48,645 nucleotides of DNA. Source: a virus. The notes beneath the pieces were generated by a model. The model did no database searches and had not been told where the DNA came from. It was given only the letters and a program-made list of their open reading frames with translations. Position numbers and translations under genes: made by a program. The DNA is taken from positions 1 to 48,645 of IMG/VR virus record IMGVR_UViG_3300024518_000003, one strand, 5' to 3'. This document shows, piece by piece, positions 37,960 through 46,379 of this stretch. Each line of letters starts with the position of its first letter. Position 1 is the first letter of the stretch.

Positions 37960-39376
37960 CGCTCTCGCTCCTCGCTTTATGTGACCGACCTTTGAACTGC
38001 GCCCCGTACAACACCCTTTCCACGGGATCCGTCACTCGTACTCGAAAGTTTACCTGTCGGTGGGCTCCGAGCCTACGTGTTATCACCCTGTCCTTTCGAT
38101 TCCCGATCGGCCCGAGTTTTAAGATACGCTCTCGTGTACTAGGGAACGAATTAGCTCCGTCGTCCGAATAGTCTACCATGCAGGTGGGGTCGGACCCTTG
38201 CCCAGTGGCGAGGCCTACCCCGGTCTTAAAATCTAACTGCAGGCGGTTGCACCGAATACGGGCGTTCTCGTCTCTAACCACATCGAAAATCTTCTCGGAC
38301 AATATCGTAGCCCCGTTGTCTGTATAGGCATCTCTGTCCAGAAGATACAAACGACCGTTGGAATGGTCTCCCAAGTACACAACCCCTTTATGCTCAACAC
38401 CACAGCTCGCTCTGTGTCGAAGCTTACTGGTCGTATACGCCCACTGGGTCCATTGGTCCGACAGAACGTTATAAAGCCATGACTCCCCTTGTTGAGGAAA
38501 GGACAAAGCGTAGTACGGAATACCTTCAAACTTAAACCCGAAGCCTAGTGCGTCGTCCACCCGAGTGTACCCCACGAACCTCTCTGTTAGCTCTGGCTTG
38601 GACACTACGGTAGGTACATATTCGACGATCTTCCTAACCGTGTAATCCTCCGCCAACCAGTATACAGTACTGTCGACTTTGGCGGCGGAGAAGGGAGCGA
38701 TGCACCCCTCCTCCATAGCTCCTGCTTGTCGCTCGATTATGACCGAGGTGGCGTCTCCGTAGAAAAACCGAATCCTCTCCTCTCCGATCACCAAGAGCTC
38801 ATTATGGTCTTCCAAAAGCATCGTGGAGCTGGTGCTCTTAAGGTCTAAGTTGTTGAAATTGTTGGACCCGGCATCTACCCACCCTACCGGACTGTTCACG
38901 GTCTCGCCCCACTGTACTCCGTCACCCGTGGCGACCATGAACCTGCTGAAGAAGAACGCACATGCTTTAGGGGTAGAGGTAAAATCTGTGTCCGAGATCT
39001 TAACGACTGTGTTCAGGTCTGTTGCGGCCACGTAGTACCCGCTGACACCGTCCACGACCATCATGTGTGTTCCGTTCGAGCAGATGCTAACGGGAGAGGA
39101 GGCGGTGTCTAGATCCACCCCTGACGACACGTACGTCGGTGTCTGTGCCAGGCCTGTCAGGTCAGTACGGTACATCCTAGCCCCTACTACCCAGAACAGC
39201 TTATTTTCGAATATGTGGCAGCCTCGGACCCCTTTGTTCGGCAGTGTCGAGCCCATCAGGCTGAGACCGGGTGTTCCTCTGAGACAGGGCCGTCCGTTGT
39301 ACCCTTCTGGGTCATAGTGCCAATTCACTGGAAAATGTCGGGTACTTATGTTCTGTTTGAGTAGGTCTATTTCCAC
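37943..39376 (-). CDS. P22 gp10-like tail accessory (DNA stabilisation) protein, 477 aa
   Basis: In P22, gp10 closes the portal channel after packaging and mounts the tail. Here the N-terminal region GYNGRPCLRGTPGLSLMG and VRGCHIFENKLFWVVGARMY followed by DGVSGYYVAA, and the GDATSVIIERQAGAMEEGC segment (near 225), match that family. The length is close to P22 gp10 (about 470). The start is GTG 39376 after GGAAGGTGG. It sits directly after the gp4-like gene, as in P22. Confidence 0.85.
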   Translation of the reverse strand: MEIDLLKQNISTRHFPVNWHYDPEGYNGRPCLRGTPGLSLMGSTLPNKGVRGCHIFENKLFWVVGARMYRTDLTGLAQTPTYVSSGVDLDTASSPVSICSNGTHMMVVDGVSGYYVAATDLNTVVKISDTDFTSTPKACAFFFSRFMVATGDGVQWGETVNSPVGWVDAGSNNFNNLDLKSTSSTMLLEDHNELLVIGEERIRFFYGDATSVIIERQAGAMEEGCIAPFSAAKVDSTVYWLAEDYTVRKIVEYVPTVVSKPELTERFVGYTRVDDALGFGFKFEGIPYYALSFPQQGESWLYNVLSDQWTQWAYTTSKLRHRASCGVEHKGVVYLGDHSNGRLYLLDRDAYTDNGATILSEKIFDVVRDENARIRCNRLQLDFKTGVGLATGQGSDPTCMVDYSDDGANSFPSTRERILKLGPIGNRKDRVITRRLGAHRQVNFRVRVTDPVERVLYGAQFKGRSHKARSESDARRT

Positions 39377-39377
39377 A

Positions 39378-40328
39378 CTACCACCTTCCTTGCCTTCGTC
39401 CCGTTAGATCCGCCGTCAAAATGGAAGAAGACTGCTCAGTGTCGTGGTCCTTGACCGTCTCAAGCAGGTGCTGTGCTCGAGCTTCTTGTTTGGCATTCAA
39501 GGAGGCGTCAAACTTGGGACCTACATATAGCGCCAGCTGCCATGCGAGAGGCAAGAACCACACCTGTGGGAAGTCCACATTGTCTGTCTTCGTATCTACG
39601 TCCTCAACTGGTATCTTAACCGAGAAACGAACCAGCTCCTTCACGTCACCGGCGGCCTGCCATAGGCGCATTGTGGTGTTGGTCGTAGTGGGCTGATGGT
39701 AGATCTGGTTAACCGTTCCAGTCTGTGCCTTGTCGTTCAGGTACAAAAACCTCTCCCGAGACTCGATAAAGATCGGTCGGTCCTGGCCGCTCGAGTTTCT
39801 GAGGCGGGCCTCGACGATCTCCAAAGGCCTCTGAAGTTTGTTCGTATACGTATAGACGTGGTTGTCCACAGCTATGGTGTCCGTCGTAACATCGGTCAGG
39901 GTGATCGTACTTCCGGAGGGCGCGCCGTTAACCGTCGTCCACTGGAGCGTCCCATCATCCAACTCTATCCCGATATTGTCCGAAGCGGAGATGCCTGTGA
40001 TACTGTCCACAACGAGAGTAGAGGCCCCACTTGCCGCCGCAGTAGCTACTTCCGTCTTCACGTACGAGTCGGATGCGTGATCGCCCGAAGGGCCAATAGA
40101 GTACGTATGCGTGCCTTTGGCGAGAAACAGCACCGCGTCCACCAGCTTCCAAAGCGTCACTCCGTCCGCCTGCCAGTACTTGATCATCATATTGAACGTA
40201 CGGAGGCAGGTAGCAACATCCCGGTTATCTATGACATCGTTCTCGTCATACTCGCCGATGAGGGTCAAGGCTTCCTTACAGATGTCTTCGAACGTTACAT
40301 TGAAATTAAAGCTCCCAGAAGTCGCCAT
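39378..40328 (-). CDS. P22 gp4-like head-tail connector protein, 316 aa
   Basis: The start FNVTFEDICKEALTLIGEYD and LRTFNMMIKYWQADGVTLWK match tail accessory factor gp4, which binds under the portal ring. Residues about 95-165 are an inserted beta domain (GASTLVVDSITGISASDNIG, then LQWTTVNGAPSGSTITLTDV) absent from minimal gp4. A similar domain is found in the next upstream protein. The C-terminus (SLNAKQEARAQHLLETVKDH) is helical. Confidence 0.85.
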   Translation of the reverse strand: MATSGSFNFNVTFEDICKEALTLIGEYDENDVIDNRDVATCLRTFNMMIKYWQADGVTLWKLVDAVLFLAKGTHTYSIGPSGDHASDSYVKTEVATAAASGASTLVVDSITGISASDNIGIELDDGTLQWTTVNGAPSGSTITLTDVTTDTIAVDNHVYTYTNKLQRPLEIVEARLRNSSGQDRPIFIESRERFLYLNDKAQTGTVNQIYHQPTTTNTTMRLWQAAGDVKELVRFSVKIPVEDVDTKTDNVDFPQVWFLPLAWQLALYVGPKFDASLNAKQEARAQHLLETVKDHDTEQSSSILTADLTGRRQGRW

Positions 40329-40332
40329 TTGA

Positions 40333-40791
40333 TCACTCCAAGTTATTTATAGACGGGAGACGAACGGTGTTCCCGTCCGCCGCTGGTCCCGATAGCTCCG
40401 TTTTAAGAGACACAGTATCTCCAGAAGGGTCGGCCGTGATGAAGGTCCAATGTGTGCCTGGGTAATCTAAATCGACCCCTATCGGGTCTCCAGAAGATAG
40501 TCCGGACGCAGATGTAAGGACCGCCGTCTTCGCACCTGCTGTAAGTGCCCCGTTGAGGGTGGTCGTACCCACGACCTGTTCAACAGCGGGGCGTGATGCG
40601 TCCACATTCTGATCGTCGTACCGCCCTTCCACAAAGTCTCCTGCATGACGGGGCTCCCAACAGCCACGGGTGCATACCCAGAGGCCGGTCCACTCCTCCT
40701 CCATCTCGCTACGGCGGTACGTCGTACCACAGCGATCACACTTCATGAGGTGGTCTCCTGGTACGTATCCGCCTCTGCGAGTCAGTGCCAT
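40333..40791 (-). CDS. Zinc-ribbon virion-cluster protein with gp4-like beta module, 152 aa
   Basis: The N-terminus has MKCDRCGTTYRRSEMEEEWT and GLWVCTRGCWEPRHAGDFV, a treble-cleft-like zinc site known in small phage proteins beside head-tail genes. The C-terminal 75 residues (GAKTAVLTSASGLSSGDPIG, then HWTFITADPSGDTVSL) align with the inserted domain of the gp4-like protein. It may act in head-tail joining. ATG 40791 follows GAAAGGG. Confidence 0.7.
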   Translation of the reverse strand: MALTRRGGYVPGDHLMKCDRCGTTYRRSEMEEEWTGLWVCTRGCWEPRHAGDFVEGRYDDQNVDASRPAVEQVVGTTTLNGALTAGAKTAVLTSASGLSSGDPIGVDLDYPGTHWTFITADPSGDTVSLKTELSGPAADGNTVRLPSINNLE

Positions 40792-40794
40792 CTT

Positions 40795-41241
40795 CTACCC
40801 TTTCAACCAGAGGTCGAGAACCACGTCATACGTGTCTCCCGCATCTGCGTTTGTAGTGGTAAAAACGATGTCGCCCGTACCTACCTCGCCCGTAGGCAAC
40901 AAACACCCGTACTCTTTAAAGTTCATGCACCCGTTTGAGGAGTCCGCGGACACCCCACTATTCAACCGAACAACAAGATCGTCACTTGAGTCGAAATCCC
41001 ACTCAATCACAAGAGTCAAGCCGTGGATATTGTACTTGATCCTCTTGATGCCGATTTGGGCAGGCACAACCCCGTTGTCCAGGGCGAGGTCCTGTCGAGC
41101 CACCTTAACCACATTGGTCTCCCCGGTCCCGTCGGAACTACCCGTGCAACGAACAGACACGTATTTGTACCCCGAACCGAGAGGCGTAAACCCGTCCCAG
41201 TTCATGGGACGGAGCCATTTTGTCTCAACTATATCAGCCAT
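40795..41241 (-). CDS. Hypothetical virion-cluster protein, 148 aa
   Basis: The sequence reads as mainly beta (GSGYKYVSVRCTGSSDGTGE, then KYNIHGLTLVIEWDFDSSDD). No family recognised. It lies between two other beta-rich proteins, and ATG 41241 follows GGAGCGATAAC. A minor capsid or tail component is likely. Confidence 0.65.
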   Translation of the reverse strand: MADIVETKWLRPMNWDGFTPLGSGYKYVSVRCTGSSDGTGETNVVKVARQDLALDNGVVPAQIGIKRIKYNIHGLTLVIEWDFDSSDDLVVRLNSGVSADSSNGCMNFKEYGCLLPTGEVGTGDIVFTTTNADAGDTYDVVLDLWLKG

Positions 41242-41242
41242 G

Positions 41243-41998
41243 TTATCGCTCCTTTATGGCAGTAATGTAGTCCACCTTAAGGATATGGGCTGCAGCTTCT
41301 CCTGATTTAAACCACATAGCGGGGCCTATGGCTGACACAGGAATGGCAGAAGGTGTCAGCTTCGCCACGGCTGTGCCGTCTACGTAGCATGTGATGCCCG
41401 TACCGTCGTAATAGATGGACATAGTGTACCATGTGGCCGTGACGTACGCGGTCTTGATCGTGACGTTGTCAAATACGTCTGCCTCGCCGACGATGACGTC
41501 AATATCGGTATCTCCGTCGGTAGAGTAGAACCCAATACCGTCATCGAATGTTCTCGCCGTTCCGTCTGCTGCAAAAAAGTTCGTAGTGGTCTGGTTCGTG
41601 GCCAAGCCAATGAAGATCTCGTTCTCATCCACGTTCGTAGCAGTAACCTCGAAGCGTGCCTCAAAGAAGAACTTCTTGCCCGATTCCAATCGCCAGCATG
41701 GCGACACGGTGTAGAAGTGCATGTTCTCGTTATCCGCCGCTCCGGTTGTAGCTACCAAGTTCCCGTTGGGAGAGTCAGCATCTACTTCGTTGGTGACCGT
41801 CATACTTGCAGACGCTACGATAGATATGCCTCCCGCCGTAGCGGTCTCATTGGTGATAGACGCATCCTCTAAGAACGGCCCTACAAAGTCCTCATGGTAG
41901 AGCACTCGTTTGGTAGGGTCGAGCACGTTCATTTGGCCCATGGGGTCAGCTGAGCTTAGGTCTGTAATTCCACTTGTGAATCGTCTTGGTGCTGCCAT
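41243..41998 (-). CDS. Jelly-roll virion protein, 251 aa
   Basis: ATG 41998 follows AGGAGGAAC. The product has FFFEARFEVTATNVDENEIF, GLATNQTTTNFFAADGTA, DDGIGFYSTDGDTDID and WYTMSIYYDGTGITCYVDGT, a concanavalin-like jelly roll. Such domains occur in capsid fibres and decoration proteins. It is transcribed after a set of alternative hairpins that may set its level. Confidence 0.65.
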   Translation of the reverse strand: MAAPRRFTSGITDLSSADPMGQMNVLDPTKRVLYHEDFVGPFLEDASITNETATAGGISIVASASMTVTNEVDADSPNGNLVATTGAADNENMHFYTVSPCWRLESGKKFFFEARFEVTATNVDENEIFIGLATNQTTTNFFAADGTARTFDDGIGFYSTDGDTDIDVIVGEADVFDNVTIKTAYVTATWYTMSIYYDGTGITCYVDGTAVAKLTPSAIPVSAIGPAMWFKSGEAAAHILKVDYITAIKER

Positions 41999-42007
41999 CT
42001 GTTCCTC

Positions 42008-42055
42008 CTTAAACGCCCGTTAGGGCGCTCCCCGGCGAACCAGGGAGCGTTTAAG
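42008..42055 (-). promoter_or_regulatory. Overlapping alternative hairpins before a virion gene
   Basis: Three pairings share bases: CTTAAACGC/GCGTTTAAG (42008-42016 with 42047-42055), CGCTCCC/GGGAGCG (42026-42032 with 42043-42049), and CGCCC/GGGCG (42014-42018 with 42023-42027). Not all can form together, as in attenuators. They lie between the 319-aa gene stop and the Shine-Dalgarno of the 251-aa gene. Confidence 0.65.
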
Positions 42056-42056
42056 T

Positions 42057-43016
42057 TTATGCGTTATTGTACGCTGTTCCGCCACCTACGATACCGTACG
42101 TGTCCGCTTCTCCCGCAACATATGATTCGAAGGTATGTCCGCCGGTAGCGTCCATACATGCCGTGACCGCTCCTGCCACGTCAAGAGAGCTGAACCGACA
42201 ATACGTGGTCTCACCGGAATTGGCTGTGCCGTTAAAATCTATAAACTCGGCAGCGTCGACATTGGATCGAAAGAAACAATCCTTGATCGAATAATTAGTC
42301 ACATTGCCGGTAGAGATAATCATGGCTACAACAGCAGTCTGGGCCACGTCGAACTGCATATGGCATCCGTTCAAGACGAACCCATCATGCGCGACGCCGG
42401 TCACAACCGAGTCGTTGCTCGCAGACTTACCAACAACCTTACAGTTGTACATGGCGAAGTCGTTCGCACCTGTGGCCAAGGTAATGAAGTCGACCGCATT
42501 CAAGATCGTGCTCGTGTCTGTAAACAGGCAGTCCTGGAATGTGAGGCCATCTCCTGCGGCTGACACATCTATCAACGTGGCGATGTCAGCGAAATTCGCA
42601 ACAAATCTACAATTGCTGAACGCGACATTGGCCGCTGTGACCGTGAGTGTGGCCGTAGTGGCAGTGTCGAACGTGAACGTGGGCCTATTGGACCCGCTCC
42701 CGAGGCCTATGACAGCGACGCCCGCGACAGATGCTGCGATGGCGGCAGCCGATCCCAGTGTTCCCGTATATCTTGGTTTAACAAAGATCTTATCGCCTCG
42801 ATCGGTAAAGCACCTACTAATGGCATAGCTCACGGTGGCGAAAGGTCGATGAAATGTACCGGCACTCGATACGTCCGCTCCGCCCTTCTCTCCCTTCAAA
42901 AGACCAGTAGAAGAGTCGGAGACCCAGAACGTGCGGCCTGGGTGCGTCTGTGTAAGAGGGACGCCTCTGATCAACACGCCGGTCTCAAATCCGTTCGGAT
43001 AATTACTCATGCTCAT
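42057..43016 (-). CDS. Beta-helix virion protein, 319 aa
   Basis: The start NYPNGFETGVLIRGVPLTQT and HRPFATVSYAISRCFTDRGD precede a right-handed beta-helix (residues 110-290; VAFSNCRFVANFADIATLID, DGLTFQDCLFTDTST, FAMYNCKVVGKSASND). It directly follows the coat gene, so it may be a capsid-surface or head-fibre protein. ATG 43016 follows AGGAGGATAAA. Confidence 0.7.
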   Translation of the reverse strand: MSMSNYPNGFETGVLIRGVPLTQTHPGRTFWVSDSSTGLLKGEKGGADVSSAGTFHRPFATVSYAISRCFTDRGDKIFVKPRYTGTLGSAAAIAASVAGVAVIGLGSGSNRPTFTFDTATTATLTVTAANVAFSNCRFVANFADIATLIDVSAAGDGLTFQDCLFTDTSTILNAVDFITLATGANDFAMYNCKVVGKSASNDSVVTGVAHDGFVLNGCHMQFDVAQTAVVAMIISTGNVTNYSIKDCFFRSNVDAAEFIDFNGTANSGETTYCRFSSLDVAGAVTACMDATGGHTFESYVAGEADTYGIVGGGTAYNNA

Positions 43017-43025
43017 TTTATCCTC

Positions 43026-43067
43026 CTTAGAGAACCCAGTGGGCCCCCGTTAAGGGAACCCTCTAAG
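43026..43067 (-). terminator. Stem-loop after the coat gene
   Basis: CTTAGAG (43026-43032) pairs with CTCTAAG (43061-43067), with extra inner GGG/CCC pairs. It follows the coat stop and ends near the next Shine-Dalgarno. A partial terminator or mRNA stabiliser would help make coat the most abundant product. Confidence 0.5.
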
Positions 43068-43083
43068 TTCGGATAGTTATTGG

Positions 43084-43983
43084 TTAAATTCCTGCAGAGC
43101 CGGAAATCCCCCGGAAATCAGACCACATGAAAGAATACCTGTCATAGGTATCCGCCAAGGCGTTCTTAGTCGGAAAGTCGTTGTCATATTTCAGGTTGTA
43201 TCCATCTCTCTGAAACATCTTCATTCCGTTCGGGCAGGTGGTCCGCATGAACCACGCGTCTTCGTCATCAAAGAAATGATTCACATACGGTTTGAGATCG
43301 TACAAATCCTTCACCGCATTCGTGGCATTGTTGGCAGTATCGTTCTGAAGAGTACTGTTCAGGACACGACAAGCCTCAAACTTCAGCTGTCGCGGGATGT
43401 GAAGGCTCTTCGGCATGAGCTTAATAGTCTGGCCGATGTTGTCCTTCGTACCCATGATCTGGATGATCATGTCCTCAACCGCACTTTCGCTAAAGTCCTG
43501 GCTAATAAGGTTACTCTGGTTCCCATTGTCAGTGACGTGGCTCGAAGAGATCAACTCTACTCCGTCACCGCCAGTAAAATCGCTGTCGAAAGCGTTGTTA
43601 TACACATCTGCAGCCACCGTCTCTTTGGTCAAACGACGAGAGATTCCAAGGGCTTGTGCTCGCGACTTTGCGACCTGCGGATACAGGTTGTCCCGGAGTT
43701 CCTCATAGGTCACGATGAAGCCAAGGGCATATGCCACGTGGATATACGTCGCAATGTACCCCTGCTGGTGCCCTACGTATTTTACGGGGGAGCCTTGGCT
43801 TTTGACCATTAGATTTCCGAACCCGTTAAGAAGTACGTCTTCTTCTCTGGCGCCACTCGACACTTTTTCTTGGTCGAACAGCTCTTTCCACTGCAGGTAC
43901 TGGTCATACCCTATGCCGAACCACTTGTTCACCATTGGTACGTGTGCTCTGGGATGATTCCCAGTTGTGATCGGTGTGCTCAT
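43084..43983 (-). CDS. Major capsid (coat) protein, 299 aa
   Basis: The sequence GFIVTYEELRDNLYPQVAKS, then AADVYNNAFDSDFTGGDGVE and LISSSHVTDNGNQSNL, then SLHIPRQLKFEACRVLNST, then DAWFMRTTCPNGMKMFQRDG and YSFMWSDFRGISGSAG, is a typical HK97-fold coat pattern. The length (299 aa) is normal. It lies after scaffold and decoration-like genes and before a stem-loop, with a strong site (AAGGAGACGTAGT). No delta-domain cleavage site is evident, which agrees with a separate scaffold protein. Confidence 0.85.
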   Translation of the reverse strand: MSTPITTGNHPRAHVPMVNKWFGIGYDQYLQWKELFDQEKVSSGAREEDVLLNGFGNLMVKSQGSPVKYVGHQQGYIATYIHVAYALGFIVTYEELRDNLYPQVAKSRAQALGISRRLTKETVAADVYNNAFDSDFTGGDGVELISSSHVTDNGNQSNLISQDFSESAVEDMIIQIMGTKDNIGQTIKLMPKSLHIPRQLKFEACRVLNSTLQNDTANNATNAVKDLYDLKPYVNHFFDDEDAWFMRTTCPNGMKMFQRDGYNLKYDNDFPTKNALADTYDRYSFMWSDFRGISGSAGI

Positions 43984-43998
43984 ACTACGTCTCCTTCC

Positions 43999-44604
43999 TT
44001 ACGCAGGCGTTACGCCCAAATACGTCCCTGTCGCGTTACGCGAAGTATTGATAAGGACATCCCAGATTGCGAAATCACCGATTTCATTGCCTGGGATGTC
44101 TGAGAGTCCCACGATAAGTACCGTGTTGCTCTGGTCGGCCCCTACCGAGGACCCTAGAATCTCGAAACCAGAACGGCCTGTTACTGTGCTCCCACCGGCC
44201 CCTACTGCGATAGTGGCGTTCTGGCCAACCCACGCAGCTGCAGGCGTCCCAGACCCGTCGTCCTGGATACGAAAGACGAGGTCAGGAGTGGCCTTTACAA
44301 CACGGGCTGCTCGCTCGGTGGAAGCTGGGTTATGCGTTAGGGACGCATTCGTTGTGGATTCCTGAAAACCCGCAATGACCCCAAGAATGATTGTTCCATC
44401 TGTTCCTGCAGACCTGTTGACCGTTAGCCTCTTTGCAGTAGCGTCAGCTTCGCCGTCCGTAGGGGACAAGAGTACTGGGTCTCCTACGTATAGTGCGACG
44501 GCATAACTAGCTGAAATATATACATCGAAGGTGGCCCCGTTCCACGGGGTTCCGTCCATGTAGTGTGAAGGCGAGAGTCCTCTCGCCGCGTCTACGTTTG
44601 ACAT
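43999..44604 (-). CDS. Capsid decoration-like protein, 201 aa
   Basis: The sequence GLSPSHYMDGTPWNGATFDV, then ALYVGDPVLLSPTDG, then ILGVIAGF, PDLVFRIQDDGSG and IAVGAGGSTVTGRSGFEILG recurs in structural cement or decoration proteins next to coat genes. It probably binds the capsid surface at three-fold sites. ATG 44604 follows AGGAGGTTATT. Confidence 0.7.
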   Translation of the reverse strand: MSNVDAARGLSPSHYMDGTPWNGATFDVYISASYAVALYVGDPVLLSPTDGEADATAKRLTVNRSAGTDGTIILGVIAGFQESTTNASLTHNPASTERAARVVKATPDLVFRIQDDGSGTPAAAWVGQNATIAVGAGGSTVTGRSGFEILGSSVGADQSNTVLIVGLSDIPGNEIGDFAIWDVLINTSRNATGTYLGVTPA

Positions 44605-44619
44605 AATAACCTCCTGTCA

Positions 44620-45171
44620 TTACATAAAGTTCGAGTCTATCTGAAGCCCCCCATTCGCCCCTGGCAGGTCGTTGGGGTTGAAGGAGTTCTCCAGTGTTTT
44701 ATCCTTGTGTTGCCCGTGCCTAATATCGTGGGCGCGTTGTCTCCGAGGTTTTCGTTTGCTCTCCTGGTCTTCTTCGTACCAGTCCTTACGGATCTTCATG
44801 CAGACTCCCGAGATGGAATTGCCGTTCTCGTTGGCTCCGACATGATCACCTGTGTTTTCGTACTCATCGTCGACTTCCCACCCACCTTTTAGTGCGCGCT
44901 CTATTCTCTTCTTATCGAAGGCCCATCCGTCATTGAAGATACGACGTACGAAATCGCCATCATCTGCCGCGAACCCGGCCCTCCTCTTCTGAACGTGGAA
45001 GGGAACTCGCCCCTCTGCCTTTTCCCTACTAATCTCTTCGGGACGGTGGTCCCTATCTGCCTGTCTTGTTTCTACTCGGTCTGGACCGGTACATTTCTGG
45101 GTATGTGCCGCCAGCGCGGCTCTTGAGCCGAATTCTCGTCCACAGTTATCGCATGCGTATGCAGTTTTCAT
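44620..45171 (-). CDS. C2H2 zinc-finger protein in the capsid cluster, 183 aa
   Basis: Residues 5-27 form a canonical C2H2 finger: YACDNCGREFGSRAALAAHT, then QKC, so the fourth ligand is Cys (C2HC). The middle (RVPFHVQKRRAGFAADDGDF, then FDKKRIERALKGGWEVDDEY) is charged, and the C-terminus is basic, then Asn/Gly-rich. The gene sits between scaffold and decoration-like genes, an unusual place for a DNA- or RNA-binding finger. It could act in assembly, in genome contact, or on the host. Confidence 0.7.
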   Translation of the reverse strand: MKTAYACDNCGREFGSRAALAAHTQKCTGPDRVETRQADRDHRPEEISREKAEGRVPFHVQKRRAGFAADDGDFVRRIFNDGWAFDKKRIERALKGGWEVDDEYENTGDHVGANENGNSISGVCMKIRKDWYEEDQESKRKPRRQRAHDIRHGQHKDKTLENSFNPNDLPGANGGLQIDSNFM

Positions 45172-46050
45172 TTATATAAGCCCTTCACAGTTTTTTAAGT
45201 AGTCTGCTTCATCTTCAAACACGCCGTCGACGATGTACTGCCTGGCCTGCGCCTGCATGTCCTTCGGCAGGTCTCTCAGTGTGGTCTTTCTATTCGGAAC
45301 CCGCGTCCCTCTCAGACCTGGCGAGTCTACGGCCGAGGGGGCGTCTTTGTTCGGATTCTTAAATTTATGTTGGAACGTACCGCGCACCCTATCTTCTACC
45401 GCTTGGTAGAACTGAGCGTTGGTCATTTGACCTAGTTGTCCAGACTGTAACCGCTGGGCGATATCGTTCGCAGCGAACTTGGCGTAATCTCCCAGTTCCT
45501 GGTCTTTATCATACCAGTCATTCCGTGCTTTAAATGCGGTAAACTCCGGTATCTCTGCAGGAGCGGCAGGTGCTACCGGTTCCGGCTTCTCGAGCTTGGC
45601 CTTATCTTCTTCCAGCTTCTGCCAGGAATCGACATCACTATTCTCAACCGCAAGTTTCTGCTCGGCCAAGATATCAGCGTGAGCCTTCTCATAGGCTCGC
45701 TCGGCAGCTTTGCCAGATACCTTCAGTAACTTCTGGGTCACTTCCTTCTGGCTCTCCAGTTCGGCTTGGAGAGTGCCAATAGTGCCCTCGTACTTCTTGA
45801 GCCTGCTTTTGATGATCGGAATAACGGTTTCTCCCCGCCTAACATACTCTTCAGGAGTTACTGGCCGATCGCCTTTGTAGTCCTCGCGGTACCCCATCTC
45901 CTTGGCACGTTCAAGAGTCTTAGCTTCCACCTGTTCCTGCTCGGAAGGTACTTGCTCTTGCTCGGGGGTCTGCAGTTCTTGCCCTTGCTCGGGGGTCTGC
46001 AGTTCTTGCCCTTGCTCGGGGGTCTGCAGTTCTTGTCCTTGCTCTGTCAT
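45172..46050 (-). CDS. Scaffolding protein (probable), 292 aa
   Basis: The protein is acidic and helical throughout, with EYVRRGETVIPIIKSRLKKY, a coiled coil (TLQAELESQKEVTQKLLKVS), and a C-terminal RDLPKDMQAQARQYIVDGVF. Position directly before decoration and coat genes fits a scaffold. Residues 3-32 are a nine-residue repeat (EQGQELQTP, three copies). It overlaps the GroES-like gene stop (ATGA). Confidence 0.75.
   Translation of the reverse strand: MTEQGQELQTPEQGQELQTPEQGQELQTPEQEQVPSEQEQVEAKTLERAKEMGYREDYKGDRPVTPEEYVRRGETVIPIIKSRLKKYEGTIGTLQAELESQKEVTQKLLKVSGKAAERAYEKAHADILAEQKLAVENSDVDSWQKLEEDKAKLEKPEPVAPAAPAEIPEFTAFKARNDWYDKDQELGDYAKFAANDIAQRLQSGQLGQMTNAQFYQAVEDRVRGTFQHKFKNPNKDAPSAVDSPGLRGTRVPNRKTTLRDLPKDMQAQARQYIVDGVFEDEADYLKNCEGLI
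45961..46041. repeat. 27-bp tandem repeat, three copies
   Basis: Copies at 45961, 45988 and 46015 are nearly identical (one base differs in the last). They keep the frame and encode the nonapeptide repeat at the N-terminus of the scaffold. Confidence 0.95.
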
Positions 46051-46379
46051 TCTAGCCCCGCTTTCCCGTCCAGGATCATGAGGAGGTCTGTATCGTGCAT
46101 CAACCGCATGATCGTTCGCCCTATATTGAAGATCTTACCTTTGTTCTTGTCTATCATGACTCTATCCCCGACTTTCGGGTGGGGCAAAGGTCGATCGTCA
46201 AAACATCCACCTCCCAGGGCCACGACTGTGCCTGAATCGGTTCGGTACGTGTTACTCTCAATTACAGAAGCGGGCAACAATAACGCACCTCTCTTCTCGT
46301 CCTCTCGGTCGGGTTGAATCAGCACTTTATATGCTGTCGGCCGGTACTGTGTAGCGTCTACTAACTTGTTTTCTCGCAT
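46047..46379 (-). CDS. GroES-like co-chaperonin, 110 aa
   Basis: The Cpn10 pattern is visible: PTAYKVLIQPDREDEKRGAL (core strand), a gap at the mobile-loop position (PASVIESNTYRTD), SGTVVALGGG, then VGDRVMIDKNKG and a C-terminal strand LLMILDG. Phage co-chaperonins such as T4 gp31 replace GroES to fold the coat protein. The gene lies just upstream of scaffold and coat, which agrees. The roof-type insert (CFDDRPLPHPK) differs from bacterial GroES. Overlaps with both neighbours suggest coupled synthesis. Confidence 0.8.
   Translation of the reverse strand: MRENKLVDATQYRPTAYKVLIQPDREDEKRGALLLPASVIESNTYRTDSGTVVALGGGCFDDRPLPHPKVGDRVMIDKNKGKIFNIGRTIMRLMHDTDLLMILDGKAGLE

Noticed and set aside
45961-46041. 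Short regular repeats considered as a CRISPR array
   Set aside because: The copies are contiguous with no spacers and are in frame within the scaffold gene.
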